Below are positions 1 to 9,296 of a DNA stretch of 64,000 nucleotides, in pieces. Where the stretch lies: the NCBI RefSeq assembly GCF_900166665.1, contig NZ_LT800494.1:3740545-3804544 (forward strand). The letters are read 5' to 3'. The DNA is from Cytobacillus gottheilii. GTDB taxonomy: Bacteria; Bacillota; Bacilli; Bacillales; Cytobacillaceae. The notes under the pieces were generated by a model. That model did not search any database. It was not told where the DNA came from and worked only from the letters and a program-made list of their open reading frames with translations. The translations under genes and the position numbers were made by a program. Each line of letters starts with the position of its first letter. Position 1 is the first letter of the stretch.

Positions 1-1
1 A

Positions 2-160
2 AACATACTAAGATTAGTAGCACAGACCAAGGCCATGGTTTGTGCTACTATTTTTATATAGTAGAAGTGAAGGAAGGTCGAACAGCCTCTGGGGCCACAT
101 AAGAGTCCGTATTAAAAACAGACCAACTTCACACCCTTATTTGAATCAGTTTAGTATGTT
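2..160 (+). ncRNA. Candidate IS110 bridge (guide) RNA
   Basis: Bases 2-11 pair perfectly with 151-160, and 12-15 with 144-147, closing an outer stem. Inside it are two hairpins. The first pairs 16-29 with 36-49 (14 bp including one G-U). The second pairs 67-72 with 127-132 and 76-79 with 121-124 around small internal loops, with a 41-base apical region. IS110-family recombinases are known to use a structured RNA from a non-coding end to recognise target and donor DNA. The location and structure fit that role, but the enclosing stem differs from the best-known example, so the assignment is inference. Confidence 0.45.
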
Positions 161-245
161 GGGTCCATAGAGATCGTGTATAAGAAAATGGAATCGGTAA
201 GGCAATGTGAAGACTTCTATGATTGGCTAAAAAGGAGAAGGTTTT

Positions 246-1469
246 ATGCAACATGTCATCGCTTTAGATATAAGTAAAGGCAAAAGTCATTTTGTCATTT
301 ACAACCGTTATAAGCGCTGTGAATTTGAAGGAGAAATACATCATACACGTGCTGATTTTGAACGCCTTCAAAGTCGTATTGAGGAGCTATCTTCTCTCGA
401 TGGGGAACAACCTGAAATCGTGTTTGAAGCAACAGGCGTGTATTCAAAACCGATAGAAAAGTTCCTTTGTGATTACGGTTATACCTATTACCGAATGAAT
501 CCACTAGAAGCGAACTTACAAATGGCTACAATGCGTCGCCATAAAACAGATATCAATGATGCACACGAACTTGCCAAATCACATTTTAAAATGGAACGCG
601 AGAAAACCTATACGCAAGATGAGTATTATGAACAAATGCGTGCAATAACACGGTATTATGATGAAACAGCTGAAGAGATGACCTACTTACGCAGCCGAAT
701 GCATGCAATTTTACAATTATCATTTCCAGAATTGGAACGGCTAATTACACCTAAATCAGCTCTGTTTTTAAATTTTGTCCAGCTGTACCCACATCCGGCA
801 TTATTGTTGGCCCATTCAAAAACAGTCATCAAAAATAACTTAAAGAGGAATACACAAAAGAACTTATCTGCAGAACGTGCTGAGAAAAAAGCCATTGTTT
901 TACTTGAAGCTGCACAACGTTCGTATCCGGCAATTGAATCCAGTGACATTCGCTGTGAGCAGGTAAGAGATTACGCACGTCGGATTGCGGATTTAAAGGA
1001 CAAAAAGGAACAGCTCATTAGACAAATGGCTGAGCTATCTATGAAAAGAAAGGAGTTTAAGATTTTACGTTCTATTCCTGGAATTGGTGACGCAACGGCA
1101 TGCCGATTAATTGGGGAGCTAGGTGATATTAGACGCTTTAAAAACTCGAAGCAAATAAACGCTTATGTTGGGATCGATATCATGCGGTATCAATCTGGGA
1201 ATACACATTATCAAGATCGTATCAATAAGCGAGGGAATAAGAAATTAAGAAAGATTCTTTTCTTTATGATGAAAACAATGCTTATGAGAAAAAAAGTGCC
1301 TAATCATCTCGTTGACTATTACTACAAACTAAAAAAGCAACCTCAAGGTAAGCCCCATAAGGTTGCGATTGTAGCGTGTATGAATAAGTTTTTGAAAGTC
1401 GCATTTCATCTTATTACACACGGCATATTATACGACTATGAGTCCGCACTACCAGCTCAAAAATCGTAA
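246..1469 (+). CDS. IS110-family DEDD transposase/recombinase
   Basis: This 407-residue protein is a site-specific recombinase that moves its own element. The N-terminal RuvC-like DEDD domain shows the four acidic residues: D8 in ALDISKGK, E61 in FEATGVY, and D102 and D105 in KTDINDA. The C-terminal Tnp20 domain (about 270-355) has the SIPGIG helix-hairpin-helix segment and a QSG motif with the conserved serine at about 317. Length is normal for the family and the frame is intact, so the enzyme may be active. Start is ATG, preceded by AAAAGGAGAAGG. The gene stands alone and is not part of the neighbouring yga block. Confidence 0.93.
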   Translation: MQHVIALDISKGKSHFVIYNRYKRCEFEGEIHHTRADFERLQSRIEELSSLDGEQPEIVFEATGVYSKPIEKFLCDYGYTYYRMNPLEANLQMATMRRHKTDINDAHELAKSHFKMEREKTYTQDEYYEQMRAITRYYDETAEEMTYLRSRMHAILQLSFPELERLITPKSALFLNFVQLYPHPALLLAHSKTVIKNNLKRNTQKNLSAERAEKKAIVLLEAAQRSYPAIESSDIRCEQVRDYARRIADLKDKKEQLIRQMAELSMKRKEFKILRSIPGIGDATACRLIGELGDIRRFKNSKQINAYVGIDIMRYQSGNTHYQDRINKRGNKKLRKILFFMMKTMLMRKKVPNHLVDYYYKLKKQPQGKPHKVAIVACMNKFLKVAFHLITHGILYDYESALPAQKS

Positions 1470-1637
1470 GTAAGGATAATTAAACTATAGCACAATGGCC
1501 TTGCGAAAAAAAGTAAACTCGTTAGGTCTTTTTGTCATACACATGATTTATTTACTAGAGGGCTGTCCCCCTGCTAGACAAAAAACATAACCTCGAGCAA
1601 ATAATTTTTAAAAAAACTATTGACTGGAGGTAAGAAA

Positions 1638-1965
1638 GAGGCTGGGACATAAGTATTTAATACAACCACTAAACAAAACAAAACCGAATGATTAGGAAGT
1701 GAATCTTTCTAATCATTCGGTTTTTTTATTTGTTTAACATTTAATTTTTCTAAACATGAGTGAAATGAAGCGGAGGACCCTCGACTCCTGTGGGCAATAG
1801 AGGAAAAGTTGAGACCCCGCAGGAGCTTGCTCCGAGGAGGCTCAGCTTCCTCCCCACGGAAAGCGAGGGGCTGGAGCGCAATGGAACGGGCTTGTGGAAA
1901 CACGCAAACCTTGAAAATGAACATTCGTGTTTTACAAATAGTATTTTCTTTTTGTCCCACCCTCT
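1638..1965 (+). repeat. Dispersed ~330-bp repeat, copy 1
   Basis: The unit starts GAGGCTGGGACATAAG and ends GTCCCACCCTCTT, imperfectly inverted termini. It carries a terminator-like hairpin (stem around ACCGAATGATTAG, 1682-1724, followed by a T run), then a conserved G+C-rich core containing GAGACCCCGCAGGAGCTTGC. Four further copies lie in this window at 3462, 7930, 29584 and 48282. Short frames inside it are by-products of the repeat. It lies between the IS element and ygaE. Confidence 0.85.
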
Positions 1966-2172
1966 TTTTGTTGCCTCTAGTAGTTATGCTGTGATTGTGA
2001 CTACAATATCGCCCCCTTCCTCCTTCTCATGTTTAAACTTTATCCCACTGCATATAAATCCCTTAAATAACAACATCTACCCCAACCAATCCCCAGTCAC
2101 CTAATTAAACCGCTTCCATTAAAAAGGAAATAAATCTTTCGAAATTTAGGCTGTTTTTCTTTCAAAAGTTAC

Positions 2173-2201
2173 TTGAACTTCGTGTATAATCCCTGTATAG
2201 T
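2173..2201 (+). promoter_or_regulatory. Predicted sigma-A promoter for ygaE
   Basis: TTGAAC at 2173-2178 and TATAGT at 2196-2201 are separated by 17 bases, a good vegetative match. It would leave a leader of about 160 bases before ygaE, in which I recognise no riboswitch. Confidence 0.5.
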
Positions 2202-2366
2202 ACATTATTGTTTAATAACCTGGAAAAACGTTTAAAGTAGATAATATGGACATACTTCCTCATTTTTAGAAGTATATATTGGTTAGAGTGAAACATTTTT
2301 TGATGTTATTACGTCAAACAATAGGTATTCATTAAGACTCCTGTATAAGAAAGGAACACATTTTGT

Positions 2367-3458
2367 ATGAAACTTGGCGCCCGCATTTTAAAAACGGGAA
2401 TCGCAATTATTTTGGCTTTATTTTTATCCGAATTATTACAGCTGCCTAACCCTGTATTTGCCGGGATCGCAGCCATTTTTGCTCTGCAGCCTACCATTTA
2501 CAGATCGTATTTATCCATCATTGAGCAAATTCAAGGTAACTCGATTGGCGCTTTTATCGCCGTCATTTTTGTTTTATTATTCGGCAATGATATTTTTATT
2601 ATCGGTTTAGGCGCAATTATTCTCATAACGATTAACTTAAAGCTTCGAATTGAAAATACAATTGCACTATCGCTGGTTACGCTGCTTGCCATTATGGAAT
2701 CACCAGGTGATGATTTTATTCAATTTGCTCTCATCCGTTTTTCTACCATAATGCTTGGTGTCTTTTCAGCCTTTATCATTAATCTTGTATTTTTACCTCC
2801 TAAATATGAAAATAAGCTATATAACCGCATCTCAAACGTTACGGAGGATGTGACTAAGTGGCTTCGACTGACCGTTCGCCGTGCCTCTGAGCATCACACC
2901 TTAAAGTCTGATATTGAAAAAATGCAGGATTCTATCAGCAAATTGGACATGCTCTATGGTATGTATAAAGAAGAAAGAAACTATTTTAAAAATAATGCTC
3001 TTGCGAAGTCACGAAAGCTGGTTATATACAGACAAATGATATCAACCACAAAACGAGCTTTAGAGACACTTAAGAAGCTCCACCGTTTTGATAATGATAT
3101 GGCTGATATTACAGAGGAATTTCAGTATACTCTGCAGCAGCAGCTGGATTGTCTCATTCACTATCATGAACATGTGATGCTGAAGTTTATCGGCAAAGTA
3201 CGTCCACAGGTTTCTTTTGAAGAAGGAGAAGTCACGTTAAACAGACGCGAGCTCTTCCAGGTCTTCATTCAGCAGCAGCGGCAAATGGACACTGATCGCG
3301 ATATTGAAGAATCCATGCTTCCACATACCATGCAGATCGTTTCTGCGTTCATGGATTATCTTGAGCAAGTCGAACATCTTGATATGCTGATTTCAAGCTT
3401 TCAAGCTTATCATAAAGAAGATAACGAAGTATCGATTGAGGAAACAGCAGAAAACTAA
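2367..3458 (+). CDS. ygaE: YgaE-like integral membrane protein (aromatic acid exporter/FUSC-type)
   Basis: The protein has 363 residues. The first ~145 are strongly hydrophobic and form about five or six membrane segments (for example IAIILALFLSELL and FIIGLGAIILITINL). The rest is a hydrophilic, largely helical cytoplasmic region rich in charged residues. This layout is typical of the ArAE_1/FUSC group of putative aromatic-acid exporters. Position next to ygaD and ygaC matches B. subtilis ygaE. The substrate is unknown. The ribosome site AAAGGA is a rather long 12 bases from the ATG. A dispersed repeat begins four bases after the stop and probably supplies the terminator. Confidence 0.8.
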   Translation: MKLGARILKTGIAIILALFLSELLQLPNPVFAGIAAIFALQPTIYRSYLSIIEQIQGNSIGAFIAVIFVLLFGNDIFIIGLGAIILITINLKLRIENTIALSLVTLLAIMESPGDDFIQFALIRFSTIMLGVFSAFIINLVFLPPKYENKLYNRISNVTEDVTKWLRLTVRRASEHHTLKSDIEKMQDSISKLDMLYGMYKEERNYFKNNALAKSRKLVIYRQMISTTKRALETLKKLHRFDNDMADITEEFQYTLQQQLDCLIHYHEHVMLKFIGKVRPQVSFEEGEVTLNRRELFQVFIQQQRQMDTDRDIEESMLPHTMQIVSAFMDYLEQVEHLDMLISSFQAYHKEDNEVSIEETAEN

Positions 3459-3461
3459 TTT

Positions 3462-3787
3462 GAGGCTGGGAGATAAGTATTTAACAGACCCATGGAACCG
3501 AATGGTTAGGAAGTCATCTTTCTAATCATTCGGTTTTTTATTTATGATTATAAAATACATTTTATTAACATGAGTGAAATGGAGCGAAGGACACTCGACT
3601 CCTCTGGGCACAATAGAGGAAAAGCTGAGACCCCGCAGGAGCTTGCTCCGAGGAGGCTCAGCTTTTGATCCCACGAAAAAACAGGGTCTGCAGCGCAGGT
3701 GGAACGGACTTGTTTAAATACCCAAACCAAGATATATTGAATATTCGTGTTTTAGAAGATTAATTTTATTTTGTCCCCTCCTCTTTT
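3462..3787 (+). repeat. Dispersed ~330-bp repeat, copy 2
   Basis: Same family and orientation as the copy at 1638. It starts GAGGCTGGGAGATAAG four bases after the ygaE stop codon and ends GTCCCCTCCTCTTTT. The internal hairpin with ACCGAATG.../...CATTCGGT arms and T run (about 3496-3540) sits where a ygaE terminator is expected. Confidence 0.85.
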
Positions 3788-3861
3788 TTTGAATCAAAAA
3801 AGGACTTTTTCAAATATTTATAGAAATTATGAAATATGCCTTTAAACTAAGGAGTCTACCT

Positions 3862-4128
3862 ATGACAAAACAAATCAATATTTGGTCTTTTATATTTTCA
3901 CTCTGCTTTGTTATTCTCTTTTTTATGATGCCTGGAACTGAATCTATTCTTGGTTTACATCCGCTCTATCTTCTTTTCTTTATTACGATATTCACTTTTA
4001 TATTAAGCTTAATCGGATTTTTAGGGATTCAAAATTGGAAAGGTGCCGTACGGAGTATTGTCTCTGTGGTGTTAACACTGGGATTGATAGCTATTCTTAT
4101 TTTCATATTATTTTTTGGAAGCTTATAG
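3862..4128 (+). CDS. Small membrane protein of unknown function
   Basis: This 88-residue protein is almost entirely hydrophobic, with three predicted membrane segments (about residues 8-27, 34-56 and 62-86). I do not recognise a family. The start is placed at the ATG at 3862 because AAGGAG sits seven bases upstream; an in-frame ATG at 3829 lacks a ribosome site. It lies between a dispersed repeat and a bidirectional terminator, convergent with ygaD. Confidence 0.6.
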   Translation: MTKQINIWSFIFSLCFVILFFMMPGTESILGLHPLYLLFFITIFTFILSLIGFLGIQNWKGAVRSIVSVVLTLGLIAILIFILFFGSL

Positions 4129-4130
4129 AA

Positions 4131-4167
4131 AACGCCTGGAAAACATGATTGTTTCCAGGCGTTTTTT
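4131..4167. terminator. Bidirectional Rho-independent terminator
   Basis: AACGCCTGGAAAC pairs with GTTTCCAGGCGTT around a short loop, with T tracts on both strands. It separates the small membrane gene (+) from ygaD (-) and abuts the ygaD stop codon. Confidence 0.85.
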
Positions 4168-5912
4168 TAATTCTCCAGCTGCTGCACTTGAAAGAGCTTA
4201 TAATAACTTCCTTGTTTTTTCATGAGCTCATCGTGAGAGCCTTCTTCCATGATTTGGCCATGCTCAATTAAAATAATTCGGTCTGCATGGGTAATGGTAG
4301 AAAGGCGGTGTGCCACAATGAAGGTGGTTCGATCTTTTGCCAGGTCCTCTAAAGACTCCTGAATGAGGTGCTCACTTTCTAGGTCCAATGCAGATGTGGC
4401 TTCGTCTAAAATTAGAATCGGCGGGTTTTTCAGGAAGATTCGCGCGATCGCAATCCGCTGTTTTTGTCCTCCTGACAGCTTCACTCCCCGTTCGCCAACT
4501 TTCGTGTCATAGCCTTCTGGAAGACTCATAATAAAATCATGCGCATTGGCTGCTTTAGCGGCCTGAATGACTTCTTCATCTGTTCCCTCTGGTTTCCCTA
4601 GCAGGATATTGGTTTTGACCGATTCGCTGAATAAAATATTATCCTGCAAAACCATGCCAATCTTATCTCTTAAACTTCGTACTTTGAAAGAACGTATATC
4701 TGCCCCATCAAGAAGGATTGTTCCATCTGAAACATCGTAAAAACGCGGAATCAAGCCCACTAAGGATGACTTTCCGCCTCCGCTCATGCCGACAAGGGCG
4801 ACTGTTTCTCCCTTTTGAATATCAAGGTTGATATGTTTTAATACATCTTCCTCATTTTCATTATATTTAAAGCTGACATCCTTGAACTGAATATGGCCGT
4901 TTACTTCCTTGCATTCCACTGCATTTGGCGCATCATCAATATCATATTTTTCATCAAGGAGCTCAAATACACGGTCCATTGAAGCAATTGACTGTGTCAG
5001 TGTAGTCGATGAATTAACAAGTCTTCGCAGTGGTGCGTATAAACGATCAATATAAGCAATGAACGCCATCATAACACCAAGTGAAATATTTCCTTGAATT
5101 ACCTGGTAGCCTGCATAGCCAATGACGAGCAGCGGCGAAATGTCGGTAATTGTGTTCACAACGGCAAAGGCTTTTGCGTTCCATTTTGTATGGTCGATCG
5201 CTTTTTGCAGAAAGTTGCTGTTCTGCCGATCAAAATTCCCTTGCTCATAATCCTCTGTCGCAAAGCTTTTAATGACAGCCATCCCTTGTACCCGCTCATG
5301 CAGATAGCCTTGCACCTCGGCGAGTGCCTGGGAACGTACGCGTGTTAATTTTCGCAGATTGCCGAAAAAGTATTTAACCGAAAAAGCGTAAAATGGAAAT
5401 AAGATCAATGACACGATGGTTAATGTGATATCCATATTAAACATAATAATGACAGCAATAATGATCGTAGACACATCAAGCCAAAGATTCATTAATCCTG
5501 TGACAACAAAGGTTTTCGTCTGCTCCACATCATTGATAACCCTAGAGATGACTTCCCCCGCCCGTGTATTTGCATAATACTTAAAGCTTAGCTTTTGAAT
5601 ATGTACAAACAAGCGGTCACGGATATCGTATAGTATTTTACTGGATACCCATTGCGCAAAATATTGGCGATAATATTCAATTGGCGGCCTTGCCACAACA
5701 AAGATGACAATCATAGCGCCCATCAGCCAAAAAAGTGTACTTGTTTTTTCCGAATCCGCTGCATCACCGCCAATAATATCATCGACGACATATTTGATTA
5801 GAAGCGGAATCATTAAAGGAATGGCAAATTTAATAATTCCAATGATAATCGTTCCGATAATCTGAAGCCGATATGGCTTTACAAATTGCATATATCTTTT
5901 AATACTGTTCAA
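4167..5912 (-). CDS. ygaD: ABC exporter half-transporter YgaD (fused membrane and ATPase domains)
   Basis: The protein has 581 residues. Six membrane helices fill about residues 15-310 (ABC_membrane). A nucleotide-binding domain follows with Walker [10 protein letters not shown], signature LSGGQKQR, Walker B ILILDEAT and the switch histidine in IVAHRLST. This is the lipid/multidrug exporter type that works as a dimer of half-transporters. Substrate is unknown. The start is TTG with GGTGGAGG upstream, and it overlaps the stop codon of a possible 27-residue upstream reading frame. Neighbour order matches B. subtilis ygaD. Confidence 0.9.
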   Translation of the reverse strand: MNSIKRYMQFVKPYRLQIIGTIIIGIIKFAIPLMIPLLIKYVVDDIIGGDAADSEKTSTLFWLMGAMIVIFVVARPPIEYYRQYFAQWVSSKILYDIRDRLFVHIQKLSFKYYANTRAGEVISRVINDVEQTKTFVVTGLMNLWLDVSTIIIAVIIMFNMDITLTIVSLILFPFYAFSVKYFFGNLRKLTRVRSQALAEVQGYLHERVQGMAVIKSFATEDYEQGNFDRQNSNFLQKAIDHTKWNAKAFAVVNTITDISPLLVIGYAGYQVIQGNISLGVMMAFIAYIDRLYAPLRRLVNSSTTLTQSIASMDRVFELLDEKYDIDDAPNAVECKEVNGHIQFKDVSFKYNENEEDVLKHINLDIQKGETVALVGMSGGGKSSLVGLIPRFYDVSDGTILLDGADIRSFKVRSLRDKIGMVLQDNILFSESVKTNILLGKPEGTDEEVIQAAKAANAHDFIMSLPEGYDTKVGERGVKLSGGQKQRIAIARIFLKNPPILILDEATSALDLESEHLIQESLEDLAKDRTTFIVAHRLSTITHADRIILIEHGQIMEEGSHDELMKKQGSYYKLFQVQQLEN

Positions 5913-5992
5913 GTAGCCTCCACCCTTTCAAGGCCTAAAAAATGCATTAATGCTGCACTAATTTTAAAATGACCTGTTCCTCTTGCTTTCAT
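5909..5992 (-). CDS. Possible 27-residue small protein coupled to ygaD
   Basis: A short frame ([10 protein letters not shown]...ERVEAT) starts at an ATG at 5992 and ends in a TGA that overlaps the TTG start of ygaD (shared TTGA). The ygaD ribosome binding site lies inside its last codons. A weak purine-rich site (GAAGGGAAG) is about 12 bases before the ATG. The overlap suggests translational coupling, but I recognise no family and the frame may be chance. Confidence 0.35.
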   Translation of the reverse strand: MKARGTGHFKISAALMHFLGLERVEAT

Positions 5993-6103
5993 ACCTAATG
6001 TTTCTTCCCTTCAGTGCAAAAAGAAAACTTGCCACATTGGCAAGCAGGGAAGACAAGCATTAGGCTTCACGTATATTTCTATGCTGCTACATCCTTTAAA
6101 AAG

Positions 6104-6134
6104 GCTAAAACCTGTTGACGATCCGTTCAACAGG
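6104..6134 (-). terminator. Terminator downstream of ygaC
   Basis: On the minus strand CCTGTTGA pairs with TCAACAGG around ACGGATCG, followed by TTTTAGCCTTTTT. It lies about 30 bases past the ygaC stop. Confidence 0.65.
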
Positions 6135-6162
6135 CAACTCTTAGGCATTTTACTCTAAAATC

Positions 6163-6693
6163 CTAGCGTCTGTACGTTAAATAGCGCTCATACCAAATGT
6201 CGATAAAATCCGGTGCAAATGGACCTTTGCGCTGGCGGATCCATTGAATGAGCTTGTCCACATTGGACCACAGTATTTGATCAATCGGAGCAGGGTAATT
6301 CATTTCTTGACGATGACGTTCATATTCGTCTTCATCCAACAAGTTAAAGGTCATATCTGGAAACACCTTAATATCAAGATCATAATCGATATATTTTAAT
6401 GCTTCCTCGTCATATATAAACGGCGAGCTGATATTGCAATAGTAATATACGCCGTCCTCTCTGATCATTCCGATAATATTAAACCAGTATTGGGAATGAA
6501 AATAACAGATTGCCGGTTCTCTCGTTACCCATGTTCTGCCGTCCGATTCTGTTACAATGGTCCGATCATTGCCGCCGATGACAAGATTTTGCGTACCTTT
6601 TAATACCGTTGTTTCCTCCCAGACGCGATGGATGTGCCCATTATGTTTATAGCTGTGTATTTGTATTGGAGATCCTTCTATGGGTACGGCCAT
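6163..6693 (-). CDS. ygaC: YgaC/Ntdp nucleoside tri-/diphosphate phosphatase (DUF402)
   Basis: This 176-residue protein is close to B. subtilis YgaC throughout, with the hallmark segments [37 protein letters not shown] and [12 protein letters not shown]. The DUF402 fold binds metal through aspartates and glutamates in the middle and late parts. Members hydrolyse nucleoside tri- and diphosphates. The start is the ATG at 6693, with AGAAGGGG seven bases upstream; a start 18 bases earlier would add six residues without a ribosome site. Confidence 0.9.
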   Translation of the reverse strand: MAVPIEGSPIQIHSYKHNGHIHRVWEETTVLKGTQNLVIGGNDRTIVTESDGRTWVTREPAICYFHSQYWFNIIGMIREDGVYYYCNISSPFIYDEEALKYIDYDLDIKVFPDMTFNLLDEDEYERHRQEMNYPAPIDQILWSNVDKLIQWIRQRKGPFAPDFIDIWYERYLTYRR

Positions 6694-6711
6694 TTTTTCC
6701 CCTTCTTTCAT

Positions 6712-7031
6712 TTCTGGAAGCTTTGAAACCTATAGTCCTCTAGAAGCAAGCAAAACGGCTGCTTTTCTTTTAGACATTGAAGTACCTTATATGAAAATGG
6801 AGCAGCACATCTGCTAAACCGCTGTTCAAATAAAGATATCCGATCTGATCCTTTGAAAAGAATTTTTAATCATTTAAAAATTCTTCTTCACTCCAAACGA
6901 CGAAAGGCTTGCAAAGAACGATTCCTATTTCTTCTTATTATAACGGTTATACGCTCATTTTAAAACAAAAGAACCATTGAAAAGGCTCAATGGTTTAAAT
7001 AATGCGTCTATTTAGCTGTAGATCCTGTCCT
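6712..7031. other. Intergenic region between ygaC and ygaB
   Basis: About 320 bases without a convincing gene. It holds the ygaB terminator (6962-6995) and presumably the ygaC promoter, which I could not place with confidence. Confidence 0.6.
6962..6995 (-). terminator. Terminator downstream of ygaB
   Basis: AACCATTGA (6972-6980) pairs with TCAATGGTT (6987-6995). On the minus strand a T-rich stretch follows. Confidence 0.65.
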
Positions 7032-7286
7032 TTATACAGGAACATTCATGTCCTGATAAGACCGGATTACCTCTTCTGTCTGTGTTTCGAATATCCTATG
7101 AATGGCCTTCAATTCATTTTTCATAATTTTAATTTCATGCTGGATGCTTTCAAGTTCTGTCTCCTGCTGAATCAGCTGCAGCTGCGCCTCAATCTCCTCA
7201 CAACGCTCCAGCTCCCCTTGTAGAAACAATAGCTTATCCATCGTTTTCATCTGTTCTGATACTAAAAGGTTAAACTCACGCACCAT
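7032..7286 (-). CDS. ygaB: YgaB-like coiled-coil protein
   Basis: This 84-residue hydrophilic protein is rich in Glu, Gln, Lys and Leu, with heptad-like spacing from about residue 15 to 72, so probably one long coiled coil. It has no membrane segment or catalytic motif. Similar length and position between ygaC and the gamma-type SASP gene identify it as YgaB. Function is unknown. Confidence 0.75.
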   Translation of the reverse strand: MVREFNLLVSEQMKTMDKLLFLQGELERCEEIEAQLQLIQQETELESIQHEIKIMKNELKAIHRIFETQTEEVIRSYQDMNVPV

Positions 7287-7563
7287 TTGCCACCATCCCT
7301 TTTGTGATCTCTTTATACAAATTCGCGGCAGAACCCCTTTTCCCTTTGACTGATAATGTAGACTTAATGGAAGTTTTGTCGAGGCGTAGCCGAGAGGCTG
7401 TGGGGACTCTTCTTAAAAAATTTAATATCCTAAGCAATTCGCATATGATAAACTCAAAATATCAAAATTTCCCACTAAATGAAGTTGGAAACAAGATAAA
7501 TACAAATGAACTACAAAGCGTTGGATATATTGAAGAAAGTATATTACTTTTAAGGAGGAGAGA

Positions 7564-7905
7564 ATGATCCGAACGAAATTTATAACTATTTTTCTTGTGA
7601 CTTTTGTTGTAGAAGCGGCTTTAACATTTTTCATTGCCACAACATTCTCTGTAAGATTTATTGAGGTCATGTTCTTCACTGGCATAGCTTTTGCTGCGAT
7701 AAGCTTTTACTTTTCAAGCAGCGGCGGAATTATTTCAGATTATAGCTCCTCGCAAGCGAGTGCACAAACAGGGTTCATCCAAAAGAGGGAACCTTTCGTT
7801 TTTAGAAGGGGACCTATTTTCACTTCTTCAATTATTTTTTTCTTCATAGGATTAATATTGTTCATTCTGCTCACTTCAGGGATTATTCCACCTGTTCAAA
7901 ATTGA
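7564..7905 (+). CDS. DUF3899-type small membrane protein
   Basis: The protein has 113 residues with membrane segments at about 5-25, 32-50 and 86-108. Between the second and third is a hydrophilic stretch (SGGIISDYSSSQASAQTG) typical of the DUF3899 family of Bacillus membrane proteins. Start is ATG with AAGGAGGAG directly upstream. It is divergent from ygaB and followed 24 bases later by a dispersed repeat. Role unknown. Confidence 0.7.
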   Translation: MIRTKFITIFLVTFVVEAALTFFIATTFSVRFIEVMFFTGIAFAAISFYFSSSGGIISDYSSSQASAQTGFIQKREPFVFRRGPIFTSSIIFFFIGLILFILLTSGIIPPVQN

Positions 7906-7929
7906 TACCAAATATAGAAGAGGCTGAGA

Positions 7930-8228
7930 CAGAAGAAAATTAATTAATATTCATTATCTTGGTTTGGGTATTTAAACAAGCCCGTCCACCCTGTGCTGCG
8001 GATCCTCATTTTCCGTAAGGAGGAAGCTGAGCCTCCTCGTCGCGCGCCGCTCCTGCGGGTTCTCACCTTTTCCTCTATTGCCCGCAGAAGTCGATTGTCC
8101 TCCGTTCCATTTCACTCATGGTTAGATAAAAATTTTAAAATAACAAATAAAAAACCGGATGATTAGAAAGAGTCGCTTCCTAATCATCCGGTTCAAGATT
8201 GTGTTAAATATTTATGTCTCAGCCTCTT
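7930..8228 (-). repeat. Dispersed ~300-bp repeat, copy 3 (inverted)
   Basis: Reverse orientation relative to copies 1 and 2, bounded by GAGGCTGAGAC and GTCTCAGCCTC. Its hairpin reads CCGGATGATTAG/CTAATCATCCGG where the others have CCGAATG/CATTCGG. Both arms have changed together, so base pairing is conserved. It sits between the convergent DUF3899 gene and oppF and is the only terminator-like structure there. Confidence 0.85.
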
Positions 8229-8297
8229 GTAGACCAATACTTAATTTATATTTAATCCTCCTAAAAGGAACCCATAAGGGACCGCTCCCCCTGGTTT

Positions 8298-9296
8298 CTA
8301 CGAATAGTCATAAGGTCCATCTTCAAGCAGATGGCATGCCGCTTTATGTTCGACCTCATTAAGCGGATGCAGCTTAGGCTCTTCCACCGCACATCGGTCC
8401 ATGGCATATGGGCAGCGGGTGTGGAAGCGGCAGCCAGCTGGCGGGTCAATCGGTGATGGCACATCTCCTTTTAAGATGATTCTCTCTTTCTTTTTCTCTC
8501 CCACATTAATGCTTGGGATCGCAGATAAAAGCGCTCTTGTATAGGGATGCTGAGAGTTTTCGAACAGAGAATCCTTATCCCCAATCTCCACTATTTTACC
8601 GAGATACATGACAATGATGCGGTCGGATATATGGCGGACCACACCTAAGTCATGCGAGATAAATAAATATGTTAGCTGGAATTTTTGCTGAAGCTCTTTT
8701 AATAGGTTTAAGACCTGGGCTTGGATCGATACATCCAGCGCTGACACGGCCTCATCGCAAATCACCAATTTCGGATCGACTGATAAGGCTCGGGCAATTC
8801 CAATCCGCTGCCGCTGCCCGCCGCTAAATTCATGTGGATAACGATCCATTTGATGCGCTCCAATGCCGACGGTTTGCAGGAGATCCTCGACCTTCTGGCG
8901 TCTCTCTTTTCTGGGAACCACATTTTGAATCTCAAGCGCCTCCTCCAGGATTTGCCTCACTGTTTGCCTTGGATTTAAAGAGGCATACGGGTCCTGGAAG
9001 ATAATTTGCAGATCCTTGCGTTTTTTCCTCATCTTCGCCTTGTTTAAATTCAATAAATTTTCTCCATCGAATAAAATATCACCTGAAGTGGGATCATCTA
9101 AACGGAGGATCGCTCTTCCCGTTGTCGATTTCCCACAGCCGGATTCTCCAACCACACTGACTGTTTCTCCTTCATACACGACAAAGCTAATATCATCCAC
9201 AGCCTTAACGTGGTTCACTGTGCCGCCAAACACGCCGCCTTTGATCGGGAAATATTGCTTTAAATGATTGACTTCTAATAGCGCCTTCTTACTCAT
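8298..9296 (-). CDS. Oligopeptide/dipeptide ABC transporter ATPase (OppF-like)
   Basis: The 332-residue ATPase shows Walker [10 protein letters not shown], signature SGGQRQR, Walker [12 protein letters not shown] and a C-terminal oligo_HPY zone with the [14 protein letters not shown] cysteines that can hold a 4Fe-4S cluster in some members. It powers the OppB/OppC permease with its partner ATPase. The start is set at the ATG at 9296, which overlaps the oppD stop by eight bases (ATGAGTAA); a longer frame runs to 9416 inside oppD but has no ribosome site. It is last in the operon. Confidence 0.9.
   Translation of the reverse strand: MSKKALLEVNHLKQYFPIKGGVFGGTVNHVKAVDDISFVVYEGETVSVVGESGCGKSTTGRAILRLDDPTSGDILFDGENLLNLNKAKMRKKRKDLQIIFQDPYASLNPRQTVRQILEEALEIQNVVPRKERRQKVEDLLQTVGIGAHQMDRYPHEFSGGQRQRIGIARALSVDPKLVICDEAVSALDVSIQAQVLNLLKELQQKFQLTYLFISHDLGVVRHISDRIIVMYLGKIVEIGDKDSLFENSQHPYTRALLSAIPSINVGEKKKERIILKGDVPSPIDPPAGCRFHTRCPYAMDRCAVEEPKLHPLNEVEHKAACHLLEDGPYDYS

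Larger units (their letters stand above)
1..1560 (+). mobile_element. IS110-family insertion sequence (ends approximate)
   Basis: The element consists of one DEDD transposase gene, about 245 bases of non-coding sequence on its left and a short right flank. Bases 33-51 recur in shortened inverted form at about 1486-1501 (TAGCACAATGGCCTT on the right side), which looks like a pair of subterminal inverted repeats, as reported for the IS1111 subgroup. IS110 elements usually lack terminal inverted repeats and target duplications, so the exact ends cannot be set from one copy. The left end may lie before base 1. The right limit given is a guess based on where the next repeat begins (1638). Confidence 0.7.

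Noticed and set aside
1790-2104. Coding frames inside the dispersed repeats (also at 3548, 29644 and 48322)
   Set aside because: They follow the repeat core and recur only because the repeat recurs; no ribosome site and frames differ between copies.
7304-7567. 87-codon frame upstream of the DUF3899 gene
   Set aside because: It ends inside the start region of the real gene, has no ribosome site, and its composition is not protein-like.
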